Of a stretch of DNA of 64,000 bases, positions 50,901 to 61,043 are shown piece by piece. The notes under the pieces are model-generated. The model ran no database searches. It was given only the letters and a program-made list of their open reading frames with translations, and was not told the origin of the DNA. This DNA comes from Plumapathes pennacea (lineage: Eukaryota; Cnidaria; Anthozoa; Antipatharia; Myriopathidae): the NCBI GenBank assembly GCA_964036295.1, contig OZ038470.1:3213501-3277500 (forward strand). The letters run 5' to 3'. Position 1 is the stretch's first letter, and each line of letters begins with the position of its first letter. The position numbers and the translations under genes were made by a program.

Positions 50901-51216
50901 ATATTCCTATCAGATTTGACTGAGAGACTTATCTAGATATACAGAAATATCTGGATGACAGTATTCAGCCTATACTATTACTTTAACACTTTGGAGATTT
51001 CTCATGGGCTTGCAGCATCTGGCAGTATATAGTGTACACGTACCGTTTTTTGGTTTTTGTTTTTGTTTTTTCGCCACTGAAACTAAACTAAAATACTAAC
51101 CATGAGGCGGTGAAGTCTACCACCACTAGCCTGTCGCCGGCCTTCTGGATTTCAGGCTGAAACTTATCGTCAGCCTGAACAACAAAAACATTGCCCTGGC
51201 CAAACTGCGAAGTCAT
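44930..51216 (-). CDS. NGLY1: Thioredoxin-PUB-transglutaminase-PAW peptide:N-glycanase, 14 exons
   Basis: Cytosolic PNGase removes N-glycans from misfolded glycoproteins exported from the ER. It starts at ATG 51216 ([14 protein letters not shown]). Exons 1-3 (~51103-51216, 50335-50427, ~49883-50035) form a thioredoxin domain with active site WCGPC split by intron 1, and cis-Pro motif AMPTFMFF. Exons 4-5 (49346-49588, 48958-49131) are a PUB domain ([29 protein letters not shown]). Exon 6 is ~48136-48344. Exon 7 (47755-47938) has CxxC pairs CPSCN and CPNCR. Exon 8 (47345-47592) has triad motifs [16 protein letters not shown] and HFDSC. Then come [14 protein letters not shown] (46940-47050), 46647-46826 and ~46466-46510. 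The PAW domain (45839-45988, 45277-45462, 44930-45106) has [17 protein letters not shown] and WQHAQLFRQ. Phase continuity between [10 protein letters not shown] and VDPKRV supports a real fusion, as in C. elegans PNG-1. Confidence 0.9.
45641..45742. repeat. ATGT-rich microsatellite
   Basis: gtatgtatgtaagtatgtat and atatatatgtatgtgtgaa runs in a glycanase intron. Confidence 0.7.
50045..50330. repeat. Polypurine tract in thioredoxin-region intron
   Basis: Some 280 bp of almost uninterrupted A/G on the plus strand, so polypyrimidine on the gene strand, in the intron between thioredoxin exons 2 and 3. It causes spurious Ser/Pro/Phe-rich minus ORFs and Arg/Gly/Lys-rich plus ORFs. Confidence 0.9.
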
Positions 51217-51536
51217 GATGGACAGATCCTATAATTCTGTCAATACGATCTAAAGCTGATATCAAAAACACTCCCCAGACGACTTCAAGTTGTTCTATAC
51301 TTGTGACGTGTCCACGATGAGAGCTTCTTATCCCTGAGACAGAAAGAAACCAGTAAATCACAATTTCCGGGACGTGTCCGCAAGTTGTAGGTCGATATTG
51401 ATTGCACCTGCGAGATTGGACCAGCGGAGAACCTCTCGGTTGGCAGGCCCTGGGGACGAGTTGCCCCCACTCCTCCCCTCGGTTATTCTCTGATTGCGTG
51501 AAAGAGTTTGGGGCCTAATTTCTCTCTCTAAAAATA

Positions 51537-52251
51537 GGGAAGCGAATTCCCACGTAAGGATGGTTACCCCCTCCCGCAGTCTGATTATTTTATGTCAGCG
51601 GTCGCCCCACTGTATTAATAACTAACCAAACGTGAAGCAGCGGTAATTTTCGCGTTATGGTTTCTTTCTAGTTGCCGTTTTCTGTGTTCGTGTTAGGTAG
51701 CATCGCTCCAAAATGTAAATAAAAAAGTATGATTTGTGAATGACTCGTTACCAGCTTCCCGCAGAGGTTCACCTCAGACCCCTCGGGGGAATGGGGACCA
51801 GCAACCTTAAGCTCCTTGGGGGAATGGGGACCAGCAACCTCAGACCCTTGGGGGAATGGGGACCAGCAACCTCAGACCCTTGGGGGAATGGGGACCAGCA
51901 ACCTCAGGCTCCTCGGGGGAATGGGGACCAGCAACCGAGTATTGATGGGACCCTCCCCTCCCCCCTCCGGGATATTTTTCTCTGATTAACGTTATAACGA
52001 TATACTAAATTTACACGAAGCGCTAATTTTCTATAAAAGAGTATTGTATGCACGTTTCAAATAAAACGCTTTTAGGAACTTAGATATTTTATACTTTACG
52101 TCTTTCTTCGTACACGCTATTTCACTCCGATGTGACGTTCATTTATCACTGCACTTTTGTCAGTCAGTTATTACTGTTGAGGGGCGACCGCTGACATAAT
52201 ATAATCAGACTGCAGGAGGGGTAACCATCCTTACGTGGGAATTCGCTTCCC
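51537..52251. mobile_element. Mutator-like non-autonomous element, 715 bp, 9 bp target duplication
   Basis: The ends are exact inverses: GGGAAGCGAATTCCCACGTA at 51537 and the reverse complement ending at 52251. High identity runs for about 70 bp, through ggatggttacccc, gcagtctgattat and gtcagcggtcgccc, with weaker similarity beyond. The flanks are the perfect 9 bp direct repeat CTAAAAATA (51528-51536 and 52252-52260). A 9 bp duplication with long inverted repeats is the Mutator/MULE signature. The interior holds a 32-33 bp minisatellite and no transposase. Confidence 0.85.
51781..51940. repeat. 32-33 bp minisatellite inside the Mutator-like element
   Basis: Five units of the pattern cctcgggggaatggggacca followed by gcaacctcaga, starting near 51781, 51814, 51846, 51878 and 51911. 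It is G-rich on the plus strand. An incidental ORF (51740-51985) reads through it but is not a supported gene. Confidence 0.92.
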
Positions 52252-52261
52252 CTAAAAATAC

Positions 52262-53020
52262 GCCCTCTTTGCCTCAAAAAGTCTTCAAAGAGAGTAAATT
52301 CTGTGCAACGTACACGTACAAACCCAAGAACGAAACTTTCAAATGGTTCCGTGATTAAAATGCTCGACTTAATAGCCACTGCGCTTCACTTAATCATTTT
52401 ATCGTTCTAAACATTGAACCCTTCCTTTGTTGCCTGCCCCGTTCAACAAATCAGCTCCGACATGCGCAAAAAAGAAAGCGAGGTATTTTACACTGTCCCC
52501 AACGCGGGCCTTCAAGTTCCTTGAAGTCTTTTTTATCCATCGTATTGTTTATTCAATTAGTTCTTGGCCTTGACCACTTTGCATACTGTTTAATATTATG
52601 CCCATTAGTGTATGACCACCCGATTGTCTTCGCTTGCCGCGCTTGAAGTGCGTGTCAACAGATACGGCAGATTTGCTTCAGGGATTCACTGTACAGCGGA
52701 TACTCACACGCAACAAACAAGATTACTCGCTTGTGACGTCGTACATGCGCATCTCAAGTGAACGGCTTGAAATACTAAGGTTAGTGTTAGATGCTTTTCA
52801 AAGTTCGCTTTATTCACCAACTGATTTATGCATTTACTTCGTGGTGCGTAGCTGAAAGGCTCTGCCGACGAGTTGCGGCGAGTCAGTGTTGGTCTCTGCG
52901 GGCGCTCGTCACCTTTTGTAAGGAGAGACCGCAGGAGGGCGATTTTGAAGATTCACGATATCGCGAGACACTCCGGCGGCCACGGCTTTGTAGTTCAAGG
53001 AGGACTCATCACGACAGACC
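52262..53020. other. Region upstream of the coiled-coil gene
   Basis: No independent gene. GC content rises over 52860-53020, as expected for a promoter or 5' UTR of the gene starting at 53021. Short ORFs in this stretch (52634-52855, 52791-53069) overlap each other in different frames and have no recognisable domain. Confidence 0.45.
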
Positions 53021-54992
53021 ATGTTTGCCGAGAGTGGATCCGCAAAAGCGACATGTTTTAACGACTTAAGTCCACAGCAAATGCTGGATGAGTTGAGAAG
53101 TGAAATGGTAAGTTTACCTTTAATTGAGTTACCAGGCAATTATGAAGGCATGTTCAGCGTCAAATGACGTTTACCCGACACAGAGTTTAAACGTCCTCTA
53201 CAGTGTAATAAGCTGTAGTCCTCCAAATTTTACAAGAGCCACGAGTTACTTGTACTGACGACGGTTTACTTTAACAGACTGAGTTCTGATAAAATGGTTT
53301 ATCAAATTTTGCACTGACGACCTACTAACAGAGAAAATTATCATAATCGTTCAAGAGCCAAACCATCTCCTACGCAACTTCGAAGAACTGAATTCGAGAC
53401 TAAGCTATCGTTTGGGTCGGTAACCCAACGTAGTTACATGATATGTAGCATCCTTTGTATAAACATTTATTCAAATGTCAAGTTTGAAAGTTCAGTGCTT
53501 ACAGCTAATGAAATATTTCAGCTCCGCATTCCTCCATCGTGACAGCTCACAAACGACACCAGTTTCAAGAGCGACACAAGCATAAGTGCAATCAAGCACA
53601 ACCGAAAACGAACCATTCCTTATGTTTACGCATCGAGCCTGTTATCATTGTGAAATGAGGACTCTTGTACTTTCGTCACTCAACAACAGGCCTTCTGTTT
53701 GCGAAATGCAAAGAACTAACATGTGACTTGTGAAGTATCAGAATTTTAACTAACAGGACTCTGCATGCCGTATATTTAGCCTTGATTCATTTGGTTTCTG
53801 TGTCCTAATTTTACCTGAGCCCTTAGCAGTTAGGTCTCGGGGGATTCACAAACTAAAAGAACTCTTTCTCGTTTTCAAGATGATTAAGGATGAATTGATA
53901 TATTCCACTGCTGGTAACGCACAGTTCACACAAACAGAGGTTACAAGGAAAAATGTTATAGTGATCGATTATTCACTGACCTGGAACTACCGTAGCTTCA
54001 GTTTGAAAGCTCACGGTACATCTGCCAAAGTATTGGAAATATTTCCCAGACCATTCTGTATTGTATAGTCCAACAAAATGTCTAATCTCGAAACTGATTC
54101 CGAAACTAAAAGAGAGAAGTATTGACTGCCGAACGTGATAAACTCCGAAACTGAAAAAGATGGTCAGTCAACATTCAGTTAAATGCGACACTGAAACAAA
54201 AACAATCTCTACAGTAAACGGAACAAGAAAAAATTAGGCCGAGCTTTCTTGTAAGGCATGAACTTTGTAGAAACAACCGGTGATTAGTTAAACAGTGACT
54301 GTCATGACGATGCTGCAAACTTAAACAAAAACATCCCTGGACAAAATCAGTTGAAGAGAAAGAATTACCATAGTTACTTAGACATTGTAGACCTCTAATG
54401 TTTGTGGTTTCTCCTTTGTATTTAATGGCAGAAATCTATCAGGACCGAGGAAAGTGCATTGAAACGTCAAATTCTGGACCTTAATGAACAGTTCCAAGAC
54501 GTGATCAAATTAGCCGCAGAAATAGCTAAAAAACCGACGCGGACTTCTGTGACAACAGAAGCTCAAAGGAGCGATAAAAACCCTCCACTGGTCAATACAC
54601 GAACTGATTATCAATCAAGACTTTACAACAAATCGAGAGCTGCTGGAAAAACGGATAACTCAGCTCCTGCCAAGCCTGGTTACAGAGCCTCTCGAGCAAA
54701 GTTAGCATTGCGCATATCGCTTGGTGAAAGATGGAAAGCGCGGGAAAATCAGGCACGGCAAGCGCGCGGCAAGGCACGTGAACAAACCACGCCCACTGAT
54801 TTTTCTACGGACTTATCGCCAACTGGAATTAATCCCCAAAAGATACGAAGTTCTTTGCCAACTTCTCCGGTTGAAGGGGAGGACGACTTGCAGGGTACAC
54901 TGGTTGAGATGGGCGACCGGAGAAAGAAAAATCTCAAAAAGAGAATGATTGATCGGAGAAAAGTTGACGTCGTTCACCTGGGATTGTTTTGA
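53021..54992 (+). CDS. Unrecognised basic protein with N-terminal coiled coil, two exons
   Basis: I do not recognise this gene. Exon 1 (53021-53107) reads MFAESGSAKATCFNDLSPQQ and ends DELRSEM at an ATG|GTAAGT donor. Exon 2 starts after GGCAG at 54432 in matching phase and runs to TGA at 54992, giving ~216 residues. Residues ~20-60 (LDELRSEMKSIRTEE, ALKRQILDLNEQFQDVIKL) have heptad-like spacing, so a coiled coil is likely. The rest is Arg/Lys-rich and probably disordered, with a ...RMIDRRKVDVVHLGLF C-terminus and several SP/TP sites. There is no signal peptide or membrane span. The intron is 1.3 kb. The basic C-terminal half could bind nucleic acid or microtubules, but that is a guess. Confidence 0.65.
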
Positions 54993-55239
54993 ATAAAATC
55001 CTCGATGCAGGGGAGAGACCTTGGCTTTTAGTTGTCAGGTAGCGAAATGTTGTCGAAAGGATAGCACAATGACTTGAAACCTTGTCTGATTTCATTTTTA
55101 ATTTCGTTGGCTGGGGTTTCGTCGCTGAAAAAAATGTGAAACTGCGCCCAAAACACAATGCAGTGCATTACTGATTTTTGTGGAGTAAGGTAAGATGAAA
55201 TTAAAGCTACATGCGACACTGGACGATACCAACCAACTA

Positions 55240-55398
55240 CAGTAGAACCCCACTAACTCGAACTCCCAAGGGAAGCGAGAAATAGTTCGAGTTAGCTAGA
55301 GTTCAAGTTAGCCGATAGTAAATGACTGAAAGGGAAATCCAAGGGAAATGGGTTTGAGTTCGAGACAGCGGGGAGTTCAAGTTAACGGGGTTCTACTG
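55240..55398. mobile_element. TA-flanked palindromic MITE (Tigger/pogo-like), copy 2
   Basis: Ends CAGTAGAACCCCACTAACTC and gttaacggggttctactg, flanked by TA. The interior gttcgagttag and gttcgagaca motifs match the 6500-6616 copy, with about 40 bp extra. Non-coding. Confidence 0.75.
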
Positions 55399-55466
55399 TA
55401 GTCACACTTCATTCACATGCAAAGTTCCAGTGTGTAAGATTTTATAATAAAGAAAAAGGTTTTTTT

Positions 55467-55745
55467 ATGTCATCTGGGGCGTCGAGTACGATAGAGCAAA
55501 AGGCAAACACCTGCCTTCGTGAACTTCGAGAAACAATAAACTGGGAACTGTCAGTTATCGAAACTGTACTGTATGACAATGGGTCGAAAGTTGGAAACAT
55601 GGACGTCAATGGCAAACAGTTGGTCGTCTGTAGTGAAGAGCCGGTCCTCAGAAAGACTGTTGTTTCTTTTATTGTCCCAATATATTGCAGCTCATTACAT
55701 AGAAAATATGAAACCAATATCACTGAAGTACTCAAACAAAATTAG
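55467..55745 (+). CDS. Possible small single-exon ORF, 92 residues
   Basis: A true ATG opens a 92-codon frame (MSSGASSTIEQKANTC...). It has an N-terminal Glu/Arg-rich amphipathic part and a short hydrophobic stretch (VVSFIVPIYCSSL). No family was recognised. It lies 70 bp after a MITE and 0.5 kb downstream of the coiled-coil gene on the same strand. It could be chance or an exon of an unseen gene. Confidence 0.2.
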   Translation: MSSGASSTIEQKANTCLRELRETINWELSVIETVLYDNGSKVGNMDVNGKQLVVCSEEPVLRKTVVSFIVPIYCSSLHRKYETNITEVLKQN

Positions 55746-56783
55746 CTTTTTCCGAGTCTAAATAGATGATCTACAAAGGGGCAAGCCCTTCACTGCAGAC
55801 GGGACTCTTTATCGCCGCTTCTGTGACACAATAATGACTTCGGGCTGCAAATCAGCACGTTCCGTGCGTAACGTTTGGACTCGCCTGGGGCTTACCGCGA
55901 AACATGCGCCGCTAATCAACTAAACCGGAAATTCCCGTTAACAGAGTTACGAACTTTGACCTACATGACGATATTTGCGGGTAGTTCTGATATATAGATG
56001 TTTTTTAGATTTTGTGGTAATCTTACAAATGTCTCTGAAATAGCCCACTAACACGGAACAGGTACCATTCCAGATATGGTCAATATTCTCTCGCTCCTTT
56101 TATTAATTTTTCCGGCATGACGGGCAACGAAACCGATCCGGAAATTGCGTCTCACCCAAATGCACGCGTTTCATCTCTTGTATAAATCCCGGAAAAGCTT
56201 TCTCAAAATTACTCTGGTAAAGTAGTTACAATTCCCAAAACAGACAGAGAGAATATACAGCTGTTGATATGATGACAATCCATGGTCAAGATACCGTGGA
56301 ATTTAAATAAAAAAGTTTTACGTTTCAATTTCAAGAGTTTTGTTTAATACGATGACACTTTAAGTGAAAATAGAACATTCCAGAGTCTTCGAACGTTCAT
56401 GGTGCGTCAGTTTGGCTAAGATCATCACAACTGTATCAGTGCGCCTCTAGAATTTTTCCGTGGCGTTGAACACTTTATAAGGTGAACTGCCTAAAATATT
56501 TCGAGGGTCAACCATCGCGTGACAATTTCCTACGTCACATGCATAAATTCTATTTTAAGACATCACGTAGCGCGAATCTGAACAACAGCTGAAAACAGAT
56601 TAGGAACAACATTCAAATCACAATAGAAACTTGTACGGCGCGTCACAGCCCGCATCACAAGCAACTCTTTCATTGAAAACCACCGACTTGCTCGAAGAAG
56701 TGAATTTCAAGGAGAGAAGTTCGTAAACCGGACAGCATAAAATCCAGGGGTTAAATAGCCGTATTTTGGCTGCGTACGAAACG

Positions 56784-57926
56784 ATGCCACCAACTGCAGT
56801 CCCCGAGTCTGAAAGCACAATTAAGGAATCGGTTGCCGAGCACTCACCGGAACCAAGCTCTCTACCCAATCCAGAACCTCTTCCAGACTGGGATGTCGCT
56901 CTGGCAGAATGGAAATCGCTGTGGGAAATTCATTACATCGGTTTCGGCGTCCTCTTTAGCGCTCTGACAATATTCTCTTGTTTTTGTCTCGTGAGGATCG
57001 TGCTCAGTCACAAAGCGACAATGTCGCTAAAAAATTACTTCGTAGTGGTCTGCTCTCTTCTATTAATGATGAGCTTGTCTCGTGCGTTATATCTTCTCCT
57101 GGATCCCTATGAAGCGCACGATGTTCTCAACCTGCCAGTCCTGGCTCCTCGTGTCATCATTGCGATCGGTTATCCCTGCCTGACGTCTGCATTTTCGCTC
57201 CTTCATTTCGCCTTCTTGGAAGTAACAAAGCTGCGCTTGATTTCTCGACGTCTCCAGAACATTAAGTTTCTGTGTTCTGTGATTGTCATACACTTCTTGT
57301 TTGTGCTCGCAGTGTATGTTATCATAACGTTTTATCCGACGCTGGCGCGTCTGCTAATCATCTGTCAGTCCATCCTGATCTGCTGGTGGCTCGTGTTGTG
57401 TGCCTGTTTTCTTTATAGCGGCTGGAAAGTGAACTGGGAAGCGAGTCTGACGAGGAAATTTTTCACCAGCAAATACAAGAGGGGAAAACAAGACAACGTC
57501 GACGACAGCGTATCACTGAAAGCAAGCTTGCCCGAAAACCAAAATAGCGAGGGAACGAAAAAAATAGCGCGAATTTCAGGCATCGTGGTGGTGGTTGCTC
57601 TTATTTCTGTTGCAGTGGAGCTGTATTCTCTATTTGGAGTCTACAAATGTTACAAACTCCCCAAAGGCTCAGTCATCGAACCTTGGCCGTGGTATGCCTA
57701 TCAAACATGTCTACGCGCGATTGAGTTCATTCTGTGTTGCGTCATAGCGTATGTCATTTATCCGACAGTCAGTCATGGGCGGCAGAGAAAAAGAAGCGCG
57801 GAACAAACACACTCGATGAGCGCGGCTTCCCATTACTCAGTTGCTTCGAACAAAAACCAGCAAATTAAAAACTTGACAAAAATTTCAACCACTTCATTGA
57901 ATAAAGTTCCTGTAGTGGTATTGTAA
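56784..57926 (+). CDS. Intronless seven-helix membrane protein, PRRT3/PRRT4-like
   Basis: It resembles the membrane part of vertebrate proline-rich transmembrane proteins 3 and 4, whose function is poorly known. The first ATG is 56784 (MPPTAVPESESTIKESVAEH), giving 380 residues. A Pro/Glu/Ser-rich N-terminus of ~45 residues comes first, then seven hydrophobic segments: GFGVLFSALTIFSCFCLV, YFVVVCSLLLMMSL, VIIAIGYPCLTSAFSLLHFA, FLCSVIVIHFLFVLAVYVII, LLIICQSILICWWLVLCACF, ISGIVVVVALISVAVELYSL and FILCCVIAYVIYPTV. SRALYLLLDPY after helix 2 is the family hallmark. The basic cytoplasmic loop between helices 5 and 6 is the longest. It is uninterrupted, unlike its intron-rich neighbours. The PRRT assignment is from memory of family pattern, not a search. 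Confidence 0.7.
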   Translation: MPPTAVPESESTIKESVAEHSPEPSSLPNPEPLPDWDVALAEWKSLWEIHYIGFGVLFSALTIFSCFCLVRIVLSHKATMSLKNYFVVVCSLLLMMSLSRALYLLLDPYEAHDVLNLPVLAPRVIIAIGYPCLTSAFSLLHFAFLEVTKLRLISRRLQNIKFLCSVIVIHFLFVLAVYVIITFYPTLARLLIICQSILICWWLVLCACFLYSGWKVNWEASLTRKFFTSKYKRGKQDNVDDSVSLKASLPENQNSEGTKKIARISGIVVVVALISVAVELYSLFGVYKCYKLPKGSVIEPWPWYAYQTCLRAIEFILCCVIAYVIYPTVSHGRQRKRSAEQTHSMSAASHYSVASNKNQQIKNLTKISTTSLNKVPVVVL

Positions 57927-57929
57927 GTG

Positions 57930-60900
57930 GCTAAGTCAGCAAGCCGTGAGGTGTCGTAATGCGGCTCTGCCGGATGCAAGAACAGAGATCTATGGACATT
58001 TAAGGTCGAGGGACAAATCAGATGGACTATGACAGGTGCTATTGCGCCCAAAACGCTAGAAACGTCAGCGTGGAACTAGGTAACATTCTACATTTTAATC
58101 AGTACGGCCCTATCGACGCAGGCGGGGGCTTGTCTCATTGTAAAGGGTGTTCGGTTTCACCCGAAAGTTTTCGTTTGAACTTATCAATGGCATGTTAATT
58201 TCTCTTTGTCTCAATCCAGTTTCTGAAAGTGTTAGTCGGTACCTGTGATCCTTGCAGAAAGTATGTGAAAGTCCTTTGACTTGGACTGACGGTTTAGGTG
58301 TATAAAAAAGCTAAAAATTGTAAATAATTACAAAAGCCGCTCTCGCCACAAAACGAGGTACAGGAGTAAATTCATTGCAAATGTTACGCGTTTCTGCCAG
58401 CGTGTGACTTAATTTCTAGAATTTTCATTGTCCCCAAAGATAATATATTCAGTCCGCAGTTATGTAAATTTGTAACTATATGGTGGCGGAGCCCAAATTA
58501 TTACGCATTTATCTAACGTATACGTAAATAAAACTCTTCACCTTATTTTGCCTTCTTGGACTCAACATTTGGGACAGTGTGCAGAACGGCACGAAAGTTT
58601 TGGAAATCAGGAAATTAAATAATGTGTTGACGTGACGTCATGCCGGCCATGTTGGCGGATTGACAAAAGATTGCTAACGAGTTGACATCTACAATGCCGC
58701 ATTGTCTCCAGGGATTGATTAAAAAAAAAATAAAAGAAAAAGAAAAACTAATTTGGACCCAAATTCAAATCAATCCTTTTTTTCTTTTTTGAAACAATCA
58801 ATTGACATTTTCTTCTTAAATGGTTGGGAGAATCTGCATTATGAACTTCTTGAATAAAATGTGGAAGTGATCAAGGCGATATTTTACTCTTCCCACCGTG
58901 TCGCTAAAGCAAACTGGCAGCCGGCCTTATTCACCCAATTTACGTGAGCGCCATCCTGGATCCTTCAACTTCAAAGCGAGGCTCGGCAGGCACCGACAAT
59001 TTTATTTTAACATGGCGGCCGCACCCTCTCTCAAGAACTTTCCTAATGACTTTTCTCATATTCGTGTTAAACGCGGGGTCGCACTATAAAAGGCAGTACA
59101 CGGATATCTTCTTAAGGGAGATTTTGATTTTGGCTTAGATAAGACAAAATGGTGCCGGTTATAAAACAATGCTGCAAATAGTCAAAAAAATAGTCAAAAA
59201 AAATAGTCAAAAAAATACGATCAGTGATCAGAAATCAAATCTAGTCTAACTCCCCGCCAATTTATTTGTTTGCTTGAGCTTGAATTTAGTCAATATTACA
59301 CTGACTGAACAGTGAATGATTGTTAAACGGGGTGTGTATGCAAGTCGATTGACCAGAAACCAACTCGAGCAAAAGAATTTCATTTATTTTCAGTGATTTA
59401 TGCTTTGCATAGCATTTTGTCTCACCCATACCGTATGTTTTAATAAATACACCGTAGACACAAACGAACTCGCACAGTTAAAGAAGCCCTCAGTCTTGTG
59501 TATATTTGGATAAATCCTGGAATACTTTGAGTTAACTGTTACAACACAACTTGGAGAATCACATGCTGGGAGAATTATTATCAGGAAATCAGACATTATG
59601 AACTGCAACAAAACTTAGGGTATCACATGCCAGGTGAATTCTAGAAACCGAGATGATCACTAACACAACTTTAGGTATCACATGCTAGGAAAAGTATCAT
59701 CACGATATCAGACATCATGAACTGTAACACAAATTTAGGGTATCGCATGCCAGGATAATTCTAGTTAGGATGTCTGACAATATGAACCGAGAAGACAACT
59801 GCAACACAACTTTAAGTACTACATGCAGGAGAATCAGACAATATGAATTTAATTGACACGACGTAGGTGACTCAAGTATACCAGGAAAATAATTGTCAAG
59901 GTACGAGAGGGCGACGAGGAAGAACTGTTGGTCCACGGTGGGTCTTTTCAGATTTGACTGACGTGGAAGATAGACTTACCCACCTCTGCCTTTATGTCGA
60001 ATTGGAAATTAACAGGAAAAAAGCCACCCCCCCCCCTTCCCCCCCTTCCCCAGGAACCTCAAAACTCCCTCTTCGCTTTCCTTCTAATTGAAACTGAAAA
60101 GAAGACTTCCCATTCCAATATCCGAGATGCCTCTTGACTCTGTTTCAAAGCGAGGCCTAGTGCGAATCCCTTCTCGTGAAAAATAGCTTTACTCGCGTGC
60201 ATATTTTCATACAAATCAAGCTCATTTTCAAAAGACAAGTTTAGCACTAACCCTCCTTCAGAAACAGAGGCAACAGCCATGTCGGAAATGGCCAAATGAA
60301 AGTAAAACAACCACAAAAGCAGCACTAAAAACAGAAGTGTTTCTCAACACTGTCACGGACTCAATAGCAACACAGGACGAAAATTTGGTTTTGGCTTATT
60401 TTCGTTCAATATGCACACAGTATACTAAAAAGCAATAATTTGGATTACGAGCTCTTGCTCAAAATTCTTCGTTCCTAATTTAAATGCTTTGCTCTAGAGC
60501 ATAAGCTTCTAAATTCAATTATTTTCAGACTGCTTTGTTGTGTAAAAATTTCGCCTATAAAAATAACCTTAAGTGTGATCCTTTACACCAACTATGTACA
60601 CTTGTTGTACAAGAAAGAACTGGCTCACTCGAAAATATCAATAATTTCTATGTCTGTTCATCTGCGGCTGAGTCTGCCAAGACAAAAACAACAACAAAAT
60701 TATTACTAACAGTGAAACTAATGCCACATTTACACCGATACATTTTCATTTGAAAACGCATCTTTTTCTATGTCATCGCCTTCCGCTCACGATGACTTGA
60801 AAAACGGAAATTTTGGAAAATGGTTGCTGAAATGGAGACCTAATGAAAATGATACTACGTGATTCAGTGAGGAAAGACGACTTCGAAAACAGAGCAGAAC

Positions 60901-61030
60901 AATACGTTTTCTCGTGGAACCGGGTCACCCTCCTCCCCTAGTCACCCTGGGCGCGCTAACTATTCACCCATTTCTGTATAAATCGAAGCAAGCTGGTGGT
61001 CTGTGAAACTGATCTTCATTTGTTGTGAAC
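57930..61030. other. Intergenic region between the seven-helix gene and the kinase
   Basis: No gene is supported. 58800-58860 carries a fragment like the TTAA MITE family's right end (aaatggttgggagaatctgc). 59545-59860 is a degenerate repeat of ~55-75 bp units built on cacatgccagg...gacatcatgaactg...aacacaactttagg. 60027-60052 is C-rich. A minus ORF at 60059-60325 has no recognisable domain but could be 3' UTR or an extra kinase exon. Confidence 0.5.
59545..59860. repeat. Degenerate 55-75 bp tandem repeat
   Basis: The core word cacatgc(c/t)(a/g)gg recurs near 59559, 59625, 59678, 59745 and 59821. It is followed each time by a cagacat(c/t)atgaact-like word and then acaacttta. Confidence 0.7.
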
Positions 61031-61043
61031 TTACCCGCTGAGG

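Noticed and set aside
51740..51985. Plus ORF with repeated GGMGTSNL-type units
   Set aside because: It is a non-triplet minisatellite (32-33 bp, frame changes between units) inside a Mutator-like element, with no conserved coding.
60059..60325. 88-codon minus ORF downstream of the kinase stop
   Set aside because: No acceptor/phase link to the kinase was convincing and no domain is visible. It was kept only as a remark in the intergenic entry.
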